Of a stretch of 64,000 nucleotides of DNA, positions 42,835 to 51,264 are shown piece by piece. The DNA lies in contig UQLC01000009.1 of the NCBI GenBank assembly GCA_900541795.1, positions 1 through 64,000 of the forward strand. Direction: 5' to 3'. Each line of letters begins with the position of its first letter. The first letter of the stretch is position 1. Position numbers and translations under genes: made by a program. Below the pieces are notes generated by a model. It was not told the origin of the DNA, made no database searches, and was given only the letters and a program-made list of their open reading frames with translations. The stretch is from an uncultured Collinsella sp. (GTDB taxonomy: Bacteria; Actinomycetota; Coriobacteriia; Coriobacteriales; Coriobacteriaceae).

Positions 42835-43803
42835 ATGAACGCACACGATCTGATTAAAGAGGCAATTGCCGAGAAGGGCAAGTTCGACAGCGTCTACTGG
42901 ATTGCTTGCGGTGGCTCCATGATCGATTTGATCCCGGCTCATGAGCTTCTGCAGCGCGAGGCTACCACCTTCACTTCGTATATCTATACCGCGCGTGAAT
43001 TCGACATTATGCGTCCACGTCGTCTGGGCGAGAAGTCCCTGGTCATCGCTTGCAGCCACAGCGGCAATACCCCCGAGGTCGTCGAGGGCTGCGAGATTGC
43101 CCTTGCTGCTGGCGCTACGGTGATCGCCCAGACCGACAACGCTGGATCCAAGATTGACTCCGGCAAGTGGACCACGTGGGTCTACCCATGGGGCGAGGGC
43201 GTGCCGCAGGCCGAGGTCCCCGCTGGCATTTCGCTGTCGCTTGCGGCAGAGCTGCTCGATCAGCAGGAGGGCTACGCCGATCTTGCCGATATGTATGCCG
43301 GTATCGCCGAGATGGATAAGATTCTTCCCCCGGCACGCGAGAAGGTAAATGCCGAGCTGGGCGATCGCTTTGCCAAGCTTTGCCAGGAGCACGAGTTCTT
43401 CTATATTCTGGGCAGCGGTCCCAACTTTAGCCAGACCTACGGTTTCGCTATCTGCTCTCTTATGGAGATGCAGTGGCAGCACTGCAGCTACATTCACTCT
43501 GCCGAGTACTTCCATGGCCCCTTCGAGGCTACTCAGGATGGCGTTTTTTACTTCCTGCAGATGGGCTCCAGCGAGTGCCGTGCTATGGACGAGCGCGCCC
43601 TGGCGTTCCTTAAGACGCATACCGATACGCTGATGGTGCTCGATGCCAAGGAGTACGGTATGGAAGCCGTGCCGGCGAGCGTCCGTGCCTATCTGGACCC
43701 GGTGCTGTTCTACGCCATGAACTGCGAGCTGCGTGCCGCACGCGGCAAGGTGTTTGACCATGATCCCGATTTCCGTCGCTACATGGGCGTCGTCGAGTAC
43801 TAG
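42835..43803 (+). CDS. frlB: FrlB/FraB-like SIS-domain deglycase
   Basis: This 322-residue protein has two SIS domains: GGSMIDLIPAHELL and SHSGNTPEVVEG in the first, FFYILGSGPNFSQTYG and the SAEYFHGPFEATQDGV block in the second. FrlB and FraB cleave 6-phosphofructose-amines (such as 6-P-fructoselysine) to glucose-6-phosphate and the free amine. The EYFHGPFE block is a family hallmark. It sits between the epimerase and kinase genes, as in frl operons. ATG at 42835 follows AAAGGA. Confidence 0.87.
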   Translation: MNAHDLIKEAIAEKGKFDSVYWIACGGSMIDLIPAHELLQREATTFTSYIYTAREFDIMRPRRLGEKSLVIACSHSGNTPEVVEGCEIALAAGATVIAQTDNAGSKIDSGKWTTWVYPWGEGVPQAEVPAGISLSLAAELLDQQEGYADLADMYAGIAEMDKILPPAREKVNAELGDRFAKLCQEHEFFYILGSGPNFSQTYGFAICSLMEMQWQHCSYIHSAEYFHGPFEATQDGVFYFLQMGSSECRAMDERALAFLKTHTDTLMVLDAKEYGMEAVPASVRAYLDPVLFYAMNCELRAARGKVFDHDPDFRRYMGVVEY

Positions 43804-43816
43804 AAGGGTAAATACC

Positions 43817-44680
43817 ATGGCATTTAACGTTAACGCGCTCGGATTTGGCGACAACGTCGTCGATCGCTACGAGCATATCCACACCATGTATCCTGGCGGC
43901 AATGCGGTGAACTTCGCCGTTTATGCCAAGAAATGCGGTGCCGCACGCTCTGCATACATGGGCATTTTTGGCAATGACGCCGCTGCCGAGCATGTCATTG
44001 CAAGCCTCGAGGATGAGGGTATCGAGCTTGACAAGTGCGAGCAGATGATTGGCGAGAACGGAGCGGCTCGCGTGACCGTCGTTGACGGTGACCGTGTCTT
44101 CCTCGGCTCCAACGAGGGCGGTATCCGTGGCGATGCGCGCTATGTCCTCGATCGCTTTGATCTGGCGTATATGAAGCAGTTCGATGTGGTTCATTCTGGC
44201 AACTATTGCTTTACCGAGCGCGAACTGCCCAAGTTGAAGGCCGCGGGCGTCACGGTTTCATTTGACTTTTCGGATGACTCCACCGACGAGTACTACGAGC
44301 AGATTGCGCCCTACGTCGATTTTGCTTTCTTTAGTGCGGCGGATGCCGCGAGTGAGGACGAGATTCGCGAGCGTCTGGCATGGGTGAAGGGCCTGGGTCC
44401 GCGTTTTGTGTCAGCTACGGCGGGCGCCGAGGGCTGCATTGCTTACGACGGCGAGCGTTATTACCGCCAGCTGGCTAAACCGGTAACGGACATGAAGGAC
44501 ACCATGGGGGCGGGCGACTCGTTCCTCACCTCGTTTTTGATGTGCTATCTCGATTCCGCCAAGCGTGGCGAGGACGGCGCCGAGGCCATCGAGCGCGCGC
44601 TCGACTTTGCTGCCGGGTTTGCCTCGACCGTGTGCGGCATGGAAGGTTCTTGGGGCCACGGAGCACCAATCGTCGAATAG
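43817..44680 (+). CDS. frlD: FrlD-like PfkB fructosamine kinase, copy A
   Basis: This 287-residue PfkB-family sugar kinase is of the FrlD/FraD type, which phosphorylates C6 of fructosamines. PGGNAVNFAVYAKKCG is the substrate loop and DTMGAGDSFLTSFL the ATP/anion-hole motif with the catalytic Asp. FDFSDD and AFFSAADAASEDEI match the FrlD pattern. It starts 13 bases after the deglycase stop. A paralogue (45% or less by eye) follows at 44802. Confidence 0.88.
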   Translation: MAFNVNALGFGDNVVDRYEHIHTMYPGGNAVNFAVYAKKCGAARSAYMGIFGNDAAAEHVIASLEDEGIELDKCEQMIGENGAARVTVVDGDRVFLGSNEGGIRGDARYVLDRFDLAYMKQFDVVHSGNYCFTERELPKLKAAGVTVSFDFSDDSTDEYYEQIAPYVDFAFFSAADAASEDEIRERLAWVKGLGPRFVSATAGAEGCIAYDGERYYRQLAKPVTDMKDTMGAGDSFLTSFLMCYLDSAKRGEDGAEAIERALDFAAGFASTVCGMEGSWGHGAPIVE

Positions 44681-44750
44681 TTTAAGAAAGCGTGCGGCGG
44701 TCTGGCTATGAGACTCTGGACGGCCGATGCAAAACAATAAGCGAAACGCG

Positions 44751-44784
44751 AAAAGGGGGCTCGCCATGTGGTGGGTCCCCTTTT
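44751..44784 (+). terminator. Hairpin between the two kinase genes
   Basis: AAAAGGGG (44751-44758) pairs with CCCCTTTT (44777-44784), with an inner CCA/TGG. It resembles a weak terminator and could reduce expression of the downstream half of the cluster. Confidence 0.6.
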
Positions 44785-44801
44785 GTACATTGGAGAAGAC
44801 C

Positions 44802-45602
44802 ATGGGTATTAAAGCGTGCGCGGCTGGTTTTTGCTGTGCGGACGTCTATCAAAACATCGGCGTGTTCTATCCGACCGGTAATGGCATTGACTGGGGTATC
44901 CATCTTGCACGAATGGGCGTTTCGGTATCCGCCGTGTCGGTTGTCGGCAAGGACGAGTACGGCGACAAGATGAGGGAGGCGCTGGCCGCTGAGGGGTTCG
45001 ATATCTCTCATCTGCGGGTGGAGGATGGCGACACCTCGGTAATGCTCATGGCATTGAAAGACGGCGTCGATCGCGTGCATCTCGAGGCGATCGATGGCGT
45101 AATGGAGACATATCGTCCGAATGAAGACGACCAGGCGTTTATCCTAGAGCACGACATCATTCATACCGACCTGTTTGGCAATTGTTTGGACCTCCTGCCC
45201 GAATGGCATGATGCGGGCAAGACGGTGGTTATGGACTTCTCGGTGTTCAGCCAGGATCCCGAATATGCCTGCGAGAATCATTTTCCCTACGTTGACTACG
45301 CATTTATGTCGTTTGAAGAGGACACTCCGGAGCTGCGAGACTGGGTACGCCACGTGCAGGAATTGGGACCGCGCGTTGCGGTTGCCACGCTTGGCGAGAA
45401 GGGAAGCATTGCCTATGACGGTGAGCGCTTCTATGAGTGCGGGATCGTACCGGCGGAGAAGGTCGTTAACACCGTGGGCGCCGGCGACTCGTATATTGCC
45501 GGGTTTACCAAGGGCGTGATCGATGGCCTTGATATTCCGGCGTGTATGAAGGCGGGTGCTGAGCTGTCGTCCCGAGTGATTGGTTCGTTTGAGCCGTACT
45601 AG
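44802..45602 (+). CDS. FrlD-like PfkB kinase, copy B
   Basis: This 266-residue PfkB kinase resembles FrlD in its order of blocks: PTGNGIDWGIHLARMG, SVVGKDEYGDKMREAL, MDFSVFSQ, DYAFMSFEEDTPELR, VATLGEKGSIAYDGE and NTVGAGDSYIAGF. It is shorter than copy A and replaces the GGNA loop with TGNG, suggesting a different fructosamine. ATG at 44802 follows TGGAGA. It begins the second half of the cluster. Confidence 0.85.
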   Translation: MGIKACAAGFCCADVYQNIGVFYPTGNGIDWGIHLARMGVSVSAVSVVGKDEYGDKMREALAAEGFDISHLRVEDGDTSVMLMALKDGVDRVHLEAIDGVMETYRPNEDDQAFILEHDIIHTDLFGNCLDLLPEWHDAGKTVVMDFSVFSQDPEYACENHFPYVDYAFMSFEEDTPELRDWVRHVQELGPRVAVATLGEKGSIAYDGERFYECGIVPAEKVVNTVGAGDSYIAGFTKGVIDGLDIPACMKAGAELSSRVIGSFEPY

Positions 45603-45629
45603 GGTCAAATGCCTGGAAAGGAGTACGAA

Positions 45630-46490
45630 ATGGTTATCGACATGTTGGTTCAGCCCATGCTCTACAGCGAGATCTGTACGCCGGGTGATGAGCCTGATGG
45701 ATTCGGTTTTTGGTCACGAGAATTTGGTATGGGGCATATGGGCCCCATGGATTGGGATGAGCTTCAAGTCGAGATGGACGTCTGCGACGTGCGGAAGAGC
45801 GTGCTCATGCCGCTCGATGTAACCACGGCATGCGGAGGACACTTTGGCACCAATGACCAGATTGCCATGCTGGTTGCCGCGCACCCCGATCGTCTGTGGG
45901 GATTTGCGAGCGTAGATCCGCAGGTGAGCGGTGCCGCAGACGAATTGGAGCGCGCCTTTACCGAGTTGGGGGCAAAGGGGCTTTGCCTGCATCCGGCAAA
46001 GCAGGGTTTTGCCCCCGATGATGCTGTGGCCGAGCCGCTTTACGAGCTGTGCGAGCGCTATAACAAGCCGGTGGTTTTCCATGCCGGTATGTCTTGGGAG
46101 CCGGGCGCAGAGCTCTCGCGCAGTAACCCGCTTGCATTTGAGCACACAATCGCAACGTATCCAAATGTGCGCTTTAGTTTGACCCACTTTGGCTGGCCCT
46201 GGGTGCGCGAGACCGTGGCGATGCTGCTCAAGTATCCCAACTGCTACACGGACACCTCTATCACTTACATCGATTCGCCCGAGGAGATGATGCAGCGCCT
46301 TTTCACGGTCGATATGGGGCCGCTGTGGTATGAGCGCGCGCTATCGCATCAAGTGATGTTCGCCAGCAATACGCCGCGTTTCCGTGCATTCAAACTCAAG
46401 CGGGCGCTCGATACCGTGCTCATGCGCGATGATGCGCGAGAAAGGCTCTACTGGGGTAATGCCCTGCGTTTTCTTGAAGGGGATGAGTAA
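45630..46490 (+). CDS. Amidohydrolase-2 family hydrolase
   Basis: This 286-residue TIM-barrel metal hydrolase is of the amidohydrolase-2 family: VVFHAGMSWEPGAE, FSLTHFGWPWVRETVAMLLKYPN, YTDTSI and MFASNTPRF near the C-terminus. The N-terminal HxH is not obvious; it reads VIDMLVQP, so it may depend on different metal ligands. It may cleave an amide, lactone or decarboxylate an intermediate. ATG at 45630 follows AAAGGAG. It is three bases from the next gene. Confidence 0.8.
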   Translation: MVIDMLVQPMLYSEICTPGDEPDGFGFWSREFGMGHMGPMDWDELQVEMDVCDVRKSVLMPLDVTTACGGHFGTNDQIAMLVAAHPDRLWGFASVDPQVSGAADELERAFTELGAKGLCLHPAKQGFAPDDAVAEPLYELCERYNKPVVFHAGMSWEPGAELSRSNPLAFEHTIATYPNVRFSLTHFGWPWVRETVAMLLKYPNCYTDTSITYIDSPEEMMQRLFTVDMGPLWYERALSHQVMFASNTPRFRAFKLKRALDTVLMRDDARERLYWGNALRFLEGDE

Positions 46491-46492
46491 AC

Positions 46493-46921
46493 ATGGTGAC
46501 GCTCGAGATATTGAGCTATCTATCGACTGCTCCGGACCAGTTCATCGATATTACCGAGGACGTGCACGCTGCCATCGAACGCAGCTCGGTGACCAATGGC
46601 TTGGCAGCGATTATTTTGTCGCATACGACCTGTGGAATCGTGGTAAACGAGGGGCTGCCCTGCGTGGAGACGGATCTTATGGAGACGCTTGATCGCATCG
46701 CCCCACTCGATGCCCCCTATGCGCATGCACACTTCCTGCCGAGCTATGGAGCCACCGGCAACAACTCCTGTGGGCATATCAAGAGCATGATTTGTGGAAA
46801 CAGTTGCTTCTTTCCCGTTCAAGATGGCCACATCGTGTGCGGAGGTGCCCAGAACATCTATCTTGCGGAGTTTGACGGTCCGCAGAAGCGAAAAGTGTAC
46901 ATCGAGGTGCTGGGGGAGTAA
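46493..46921 (+). CDS. YjbQ (UPF0047) family protein
   Basis: This 142-residue protein of the YjbQ/UPF0047 family has SHTTCGIVVNEG, GHIKSMICGNSCFFPVQDGHIVCGG (one continuous conserved stretch) and AQNIYLAEFDGPQKRKVYIE. A thiamine-phosphate synthase side activity has been reported for members; the true role is unknown. It starts two bases after the amidohydrolase stop. Why it belongs to a sugar cluster is unclear. Confidence 0.9.
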   Translation: MVTLEILSYLSTAPDQFIDITEDVHAAIERSSVTNGLAAIILSHTTCGIVVNEGLPCVETDLMETLDRIAPLDAPYAHAHFLPSYGATGNNSCGHIKSMICGNSCFFPVQDGHIVCGGAQNIYLAEFDGPQKRKVYIEVLGE

Positions 46922-46954
46922 CGTCCCTGCAATAACCCTATGAAGGAGCACATT

Positions 46955-47764
46955 ATGTCGTTTCTAACTTCGATGTTCAAGACCGAAAAGCCGGTTATCG
47001 GAATGCTGCACCTGCGTCCTCTGCCGGGCGATCCACTGTACTACCCGGGCGGAAGCGTGTCACAGGTCGTGGAAGCCGCCAAGCGCGATCTCGAGGCGTT
47101 GCAGCAGGGCGGTGTCGATGGCATTTTGATTACCAATGAGCTCTCGATGCCCTATGAGCAGCACGTTTCTCCCTCAACCCTTGCATCGATGGGCTATGTA
47201 ATCGGGGCTCTGTCCCATGATCTGTCGACTCCTTGGGGAGCTGAGGCTATTTACGATGGTGATGCCACAATCGAGCTGTGCGCTGCCGTCGATGCGCAGT
47301 TCACGCGCTGTAATTTTTGCGGTGCCTGGGCCGGTGATCTCGGGCTGATTAACCGAGATTTCGCGCACACCATGCGTCGCAAGGCGGCGCTGCGCTTGGA
47401 CGACCTCAAGCTTTTTCACTTCATCACGAGCGAGGGAGAGGTTTATCTCAACGACCGCACGACTGCGGACATTGCCGATTCGCTTCTCTTTAATTGCCTA
47501 CCGGATGCGATGGTCATCGGCGGTTCGGCTGCCGGTCGTGGCGCTTCGGGCGAGCTTGCCGATGAGGTCCGTGAGCGTGTTGGCGAAGTGCCCGTGGTAT
47601 GTGGCACCGGTTGTCGCGAAAATACCGTGGCTGACGTATTTGCTCACTACGATGGCGCGTTTGTCGGCACCTGCTTAAAGCGCGACGGAAAGCTGGATGC
47701 CCCGGTTGATGTTGAGCGGGTAGCTCGTTTTATGGCTGCCGCCCGTACGGCGCGAGGGGAGTAG
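46955..47764 (+). CDS. BtpA/SgcQ-family TIM-barrel protein
   Basis: This 269-residue protein of the BtpA family begins with IGMLHLRPLPGDPLYYP and contains GGVDGILITNE and CGTGCRENTVADVFAHYDGAFVGT (matching the phosphate-binding end of a TIM barrel). SgcQ of E. coli lies in a sugar operon; the enzyme activity is unknown. ATG at 46955 follows GAAGGAG. It precedes the FGGY kinase by six bases. Confidence 0.87.
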   Translation: MSFLTSMFKTEKPVIGMLHLRPLPGDPLYYPGGSVSQVVEAAKRDLEALQQGGVDGILITNELSMPYEQHVSPSTLASMGYVIGALSHDLSTPWGAEAIYDGDATIELCAAVDAQFTRCNFCGAWAGDLGLINRDFAHTMRRKAALRLDDLKLFHFITSEGEVYLNDRTTADIADSLLFNCLPDAMVIGGSAAGRGASGELADEVRERVGEVPVVCGTGCRENTVADVFAHYDGAFVGTCLKRDGKLDAPVDVERVARFMAAARTARGE

Positions 47765-47770
47765 GCACCT

Positions 47771-49288
47771 ATGGCGCTCTATCTGGGTATTGATATTGGG
47801 ACAAGCGCCTCTAAAGGCGTTTTAATCGATGATCGATGCAACATCGTTTGCCAAGCCTCTTGTGGACATGAGACGGACAACCCGTGTGACGGATGGTACC
47901 AGCATGATGCCGAGGCCGTTTGGTGGGGCGATTTTTGCCGCTTGTCGCGCGAGCTGGTGGCGCGATCGGGGGTTAACGCGGCACAGATCGGATGCGTGGG
48001 CCTTTCCGCATTGGGCTGCGACTGTGTGCCGGTCGATACCGAGTGCAACGCGCTGGCGCCCGCGATTTTGTATGGAGTCGATGCACGTTCGAAACCGCAG
48101 ATTGACGAGCTTCTTTCCGAATATGGGTCAGATCGCGCACGCGAGCTTTTCGGGCACGATCCCTGTTCGTCAGATATTGCTCCCAAGATCTTGTGGTTTA
48201 AGGAGAATATGCCCGAGGTGCACGAACGTGCCGCGAAGTTCCTGACGGCGTCATCGTTTCTGTGCGCAAAGATGACGGGGCGTTTTACGGTGGACCGTTA
48301 TTTGGCGGAGGATTTTCTTCCCCTATACGACCGCTTCACTTGGAAGGTTGATGCTCGGGAATGTGCTCGTTTCTGCCGGCCTGACCAGATGGCGGAGGTA
48401 ATGTCGGCTACCGATATTGCCGGGGTGATTACTCAGCGTGCGGCTGAGGCGACGGGGCTCGCGGCAGGGACACCTGTCTTAGTGGGAACGGGCGACTCTG
48501 GTGCCGAGGCCATTTCGACGGGTGTATTTCGTCCCGGCGATATGATGGTTCAGTTGGGGAGTACGGCGTATTTCATCTATCTAGCTGATCATATGGTCGA
48601 TGATGCCCGCCTGTGGCCAGGGACGTTTATCATTCCCGGAACTTACGGGATCTGCGCGGGGACCAATACGGCGGGTGCGCTCACATCGTGGCTGCGCCAA
48701 GAGCTGTATCGCGACGCCGTGGAGGCCGAGGGCCACGGTGGCCCCGATGCATATTCGGTTATGGCGCATGATGCCGCCGGTGTGGCGCCGGGTGCCGATG
48801 GGCTCCTGTGTCTGCCGTACTTTGCGGGGGAGCGCACTCCGCTCAACGATCCCGAGGCGCGTGGCGTCTTCTTTGGCCTGACCGGAAGGCATACACGAGC
48901 CCATATGGTTCGCGCCGCCTTGGAAGGCGTCGCGTATACCGTTGCATCCCATGTCGACATTATCGAGCGAGAGCATGAACTGCCAATTGGGCGCATTATG
49001 CTTGTCGGAGGTGGAACCAAGAATCCAGTTTGGATGCAGGCTATCGCCGACGTATGTGGGCGCGAGGTCTCGGTTGCCAAGGTTACGGTGGGCGCATGCT
49101 TCGGTGATGCCATCATGGCAGCTCTCGCAGGTGGCGCCTATGCATCATGGGATGAGCTCGCCCAAGTCCTTGGCGTTGCGCAAACAATCGTGCCTGATAT
49201 GACTGCCCACGAGTTATATGCGTCGCGCCGTCATATCTTTGACGAATTGTATGCACGCAACCGTGATCTCATGCACGAATTGGTGTAA
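47771..49288 (+). CDS. FGGY-family sugar kinase (xylulokinase-like)
   Basis: This 505-residue carbohydrate kinase has DIGTSASKGVLID at residues 8-20, GTGDSGAEAIS and QLGSTAYFIY in the middle, FAGERTPLNDPEARGVFFGL and the ATP site LVGGGTKNPVWMQAIADV. It resembles xylulose kinases but the substrate is not certain; it may phosphorylate the sugar left after deglycation. Last gene of the cluster, followed by a small terminator at 49341-49358. Confidence 0.88.
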   Translation: MALYLGIDIGTSASKGVLIDDRCNIVCQASCGHETDNPCDGWYQHDAEAVWWGDFCRLSRELVARSGVNAAQIGCVGLSALGCDCVPVDTECNALAPAILYGVDARSKPQIDELLSEYGSDRARELFGHDPCSSDIAPKILWFKENMPEVHERAAKFLTASSFLCAKMTGRFTVDRYLAEDFLPLYDRFTWKVDARECARFCRPDQMAEVMSATDIAGVITQRAAEATGLAAGTPVLVGTGDSGAEAISTGVFRPGDMMVQLGSTAYFIYLADHMVDDARLWPGTFIIPGTYGICAGTNTAGALTSWLRQELYRDAVEAEGHGGPDAYSVMAHDAAGVAPGADGLLCLPYFAGERTPLNDPEARGVFFGLTGRHTRAHMVRAALEGVAYTVASHVDIIEREHELPIGRIMLVGGGTKNPVWMQAIADVCGREVSVAKVTVGACFGDAIMAALAGGAYASWDELAQVLGVAQTIVPDMTAHELYASRRHIFDELYARNRDLMHELV

Positions 49289-49340
49289 TGCTGCCGAATT
49301 GTACTGTCTTCCAAAATAGGGACTGCGTTGTGCGATTTGT

Positions 49341-49358
49341 ATGCCCCTTGGCATTTTT
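49341..49358 (+). terminator. Small terminator of the catabolic cluster
   Basis: ATGCC (49341-49345) pairs with GGCAT (49350-49354), overlapping a T5 tract (49354-49358). The stem is short, so confidence is modest. Confidence 0.5.
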
Positions 49359-49369
49359 GCCCACAGGGG

Positions 49370-50152
49370 TTAGCGAAGGTCAAAAACAGAGTGCGCATTT
49401 GTTAAAACTGCCGACTCGATGCGCTTTGCGTCACAATTTTTGAGCGAGGCGATGCGTTCTGAGGTCCTTGTGAGCGATTTGATGAGCGACTGCGCGCTTG
49501 TTTCTGTGTTTGCCTCCGCTGGTGCATCGGTCTCGAGCAGTAAACGATCGAGTGGAATCTGTCGTGCGTATTCGCGTCCTCGTTTAGACGCGAGCATGCG
49601 TTCGTTGACGGAAAAATAACAGCCCGCATCACGCGCGCGGACGAGTTCGTCCGAAGTGCCGCTAAACCAGTGGAAGATGATAACGGGGGAGTCGGGGTTT
49701 GGGATGAGTAGTCCATGCGATTCGAGGACGTCCAGTACGGCTCCTGCCGAACGAACGGCGTGAATTGATATCACGCGCCCGGTAAGAGGATGCTGCACGA
49801 GCGTATCGCAGAGCCGGTCAAATGCCTGTATTTGTAGCGGCTCACTTCCGGCAAAGCGTGCGGAAAAGTCGAGTCCCACCTCGCCGATGTAGCGCTCTTG
49901 GGCAGCAACTTCGCAAAGCAGATCGACTTCGGCAGGACCGCAGCGGCCGTCGGCGAGCCACCAGGGGTGGAGCCCAACGCCAGCGATGATGCCTGGTAGG
50001 CGACGGGCGCGCTCGTTTGCGGCCGAAAAGTCGCGTGGGTCGACCCCGCAGTCAAAGAGCCCCAGACCCAACGCCGCCGACTCACTGGCTGCAGCATCGG
50101 GGCCGAGCATCAAATCAAGATGACAATGCGTGTCAAAGAATTGCGGTTCCAT
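49370..50152 (-). CDS. TatD-family metal-dependent hydrolase
   Basis: This 260-residue TatD-like deoxyribonuclease has the metal motif DTHCHLD (8-14), GVGLHPWW, GEVGLDFSARFAG, SIHAVRSAG, FHWFSGT and LLLETDAPAE. These match the TatD metal-binding residues. TatD proteins are 3'-5' exonucleases in quality control. ATG at 50152 is 14 bases after the TcdA stop, so they are co-transcribed. It converges on the catabolic cluster. Confidence 0.9.
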   Translation of the reverse strand: MEPQFFDTHCHLDLMLGPDAAASESAALGLGLFDCGVDPRDFSAANERARRLPGIIAGVGLHPWWLADGRCGPAEVDLLCEVAAQERYIGEVGLDFSARFAGSEPLQIQAFDRLCDTLVQHPLTGRVISIHAVRSAGAVLDVLESHGLLIPNPDSPVIIFHWFSGTSDELVRARDAGCYFSVNERMLASKRGREYARQIPLDRLLLETDAPAEANTETSAQSLIKSLTRTSERIASLKNCDAKRIESAVLTNAHSVFDLR

Positions 50153-50166
50153 CGCAGGACATCCTG

Positions 50167-50964
50167 CTAGTCCAGGCGTTGGCCGTCGGCGCGTACGCGC
50201 TCGGTGCCGCGCCCGCTGATCTGGCGGATAACCTCGCCGGCAATCATCTGGCCCATGATGGGCGGCATAAAACTGGCGGTGCCCAACTCGGTGCGCTCGT
50301 GGATATTGGAAGGGTCGCGGGGCTGTGTCTTAACCGATTCCTCGCAGCTAAACAGTACATGCAGGCTCTTGATGCCGCGCTTCTTACATTCTTTGCGCAT
50401 GATGCGGCTCATGGGGTCACGTACCGTATCGAAGATGTCGGCAAAGCGGAGGCACTCGGGATGGAGCTTGTTGGCCCCGCCCATGGAGCTAACCAAACGA
50501 ATGTCGTGGTCCTGAGCATATTTGGCAATGGTGAGCTTGGCCGAGATGGTGTCGATGGCGTCGACGACGTAGTCGATCTTGCCCTCCGTCTGCTCCAAAA
50601 CGCTCGCGAAGAAATCATCGATGTTGTCGCTCAGCAGGTATTCGGTGCGTTTGATGACGGTAGCGGTAGGGTTGATGTCGTGAATCATAGCCTCCATGAC
50701 GTCGACTTTGCGCTTTCCGATGGTGCTGTGAAAGGCGATTGCCTGGCGATTGATATTGCTGGGCGCGATGATGTCCTTGTCCAGAATGACGAAATGACCG
50801 ATGCCGCCGCGGGCGAGTGCCTCGCAGCAGTTGGAGCCCACGCCTCCGCAGCCGAGCACTAGCACCGTAGCATCGGCGAGCTTATCGAGTGCCTCGCGGC
50901 CCATGATGATCTCGAGCTTGGTGTCGCGTGTCTCGATGGGGGCTGCGGCTGCGGTTTCGGTCAT
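50167..50964 (-). CDS. tcdA: tRNA threonylcarbamoyladenosine dehydratase
   Basis: This 265-residue ThiF/E1-like enzyme of the TcdA (CsdL/YgdL) family cyclises t6A37 to ct6A in tRNA. It has VLVLGCGGVGSNCCEAL (ATP loop), DKDIIAPSNINRQAI, VVDAIDTISAKL and GGANKLHPECLRFADIFDT. ATG at 50964 follows GGAGG. The gene is followed by tatD. Confidence 0.9.
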   Translation of the reverse strand: MTETAAAAPIETRDTKLEIIMGREALDKLADATVLVLGCGGVGSNCCEALARGGIGHFVILDKDIIAPSNINRQAIAFHSTIGKRKVDVMEAMIHDINPTATVIKRTEYLLSDNIDDFFASVLEQTEGKIDYVVDAIDTISAKLTIAKYAQDHDIRLVSSMGGANKLHPECLRFADIFDTVRDPMSRIMRKECKKRGIKSLHVLFSCEESVKTQPRDPSNIHERTELGTASFMPPIMGQMIAGEVIRQISGRGTERVRADGQRLD

Positions 50965-51050
50965 AGATATCCTCCGATGGGGAGTCGGTCGTGTTTTAGC
51001 TATCGCCATTATAGGTATTATTGCGATTCCATTTGAACCCTTGGGGTTTG

Positions 51051-51079
51051 TTGAAATGGGATCGGGATTCGCATAAGAT
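51051..51079 (+). promoter_or_regulatory. Promoter of candidate small RNA
   Basis: -35 TTGAAA (51051-51056), exactly 17 bases, -10 TAAGAT (51074-51079). No coding frame follows before a strong terminator. Confidence 0.65.
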
Positions 51080-51085
51080 TGAAGT

Positions 51086-51182
51086 AGATGGCGCCCGTTG
51101 CCGCGGGTTAGCCAACTCCGAAACACGTTTGTAGCGTGAGAAGTGGCCGTCTTCGCATTACGCGATGGCGGCTATTTTTTTT
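51086..51182 (+). ncRNA. Candidate small RNA, about 97 nt
   Basis: A transcript from the promoter above would run to the T8 tract at 51175-51182. Three hairpins are predicted by eye: GGC-CCCG...CGGG-GCC, CACG-TTTGTAG-CGTG, and the terminator stem 51142-51151 with 51164-51174. No frame with a ribosome site is present. I recognise no Rfam family (it lacks SRP, 6S or tmRNA signatures). It could also be a leader attenuator of sdpRI. Confidence 0.55.
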
Positions 51183-51186
51183 GAGT

Positions 51187-51218
51187 GTTAGATTAGATAA
51201 TTAGACAAACATCTAAAT
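51187..51218. promoter_or_regulatory. Probable SdpR operator
   Basis: An AT-rich stretch contains TTAGAT repeats and TAGA-CAAACA-TCTA dyads directly before the sdpR start region. ArsR-type regulators bind such imperfect AT-rich palindromes. Confidence 0.45.
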
Positions 51219-51264
51219 ATCGAGTATAGTGTGCGCGTCATGAGAGATGATGAGAGGAGGTCTT

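Larger units (their letters stand above)
50965..51264. other. Gene-free region with small RNA and sdpR operator
   Basis: These 300 bases separate the minus-strand tcdA from the plus-strand sdpR. They hold a plus-strand promoter (51051-51079), a candidate small RNA (51086-51182) and an AT-rich dyad (51187-51218). Confidence 0.7.
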
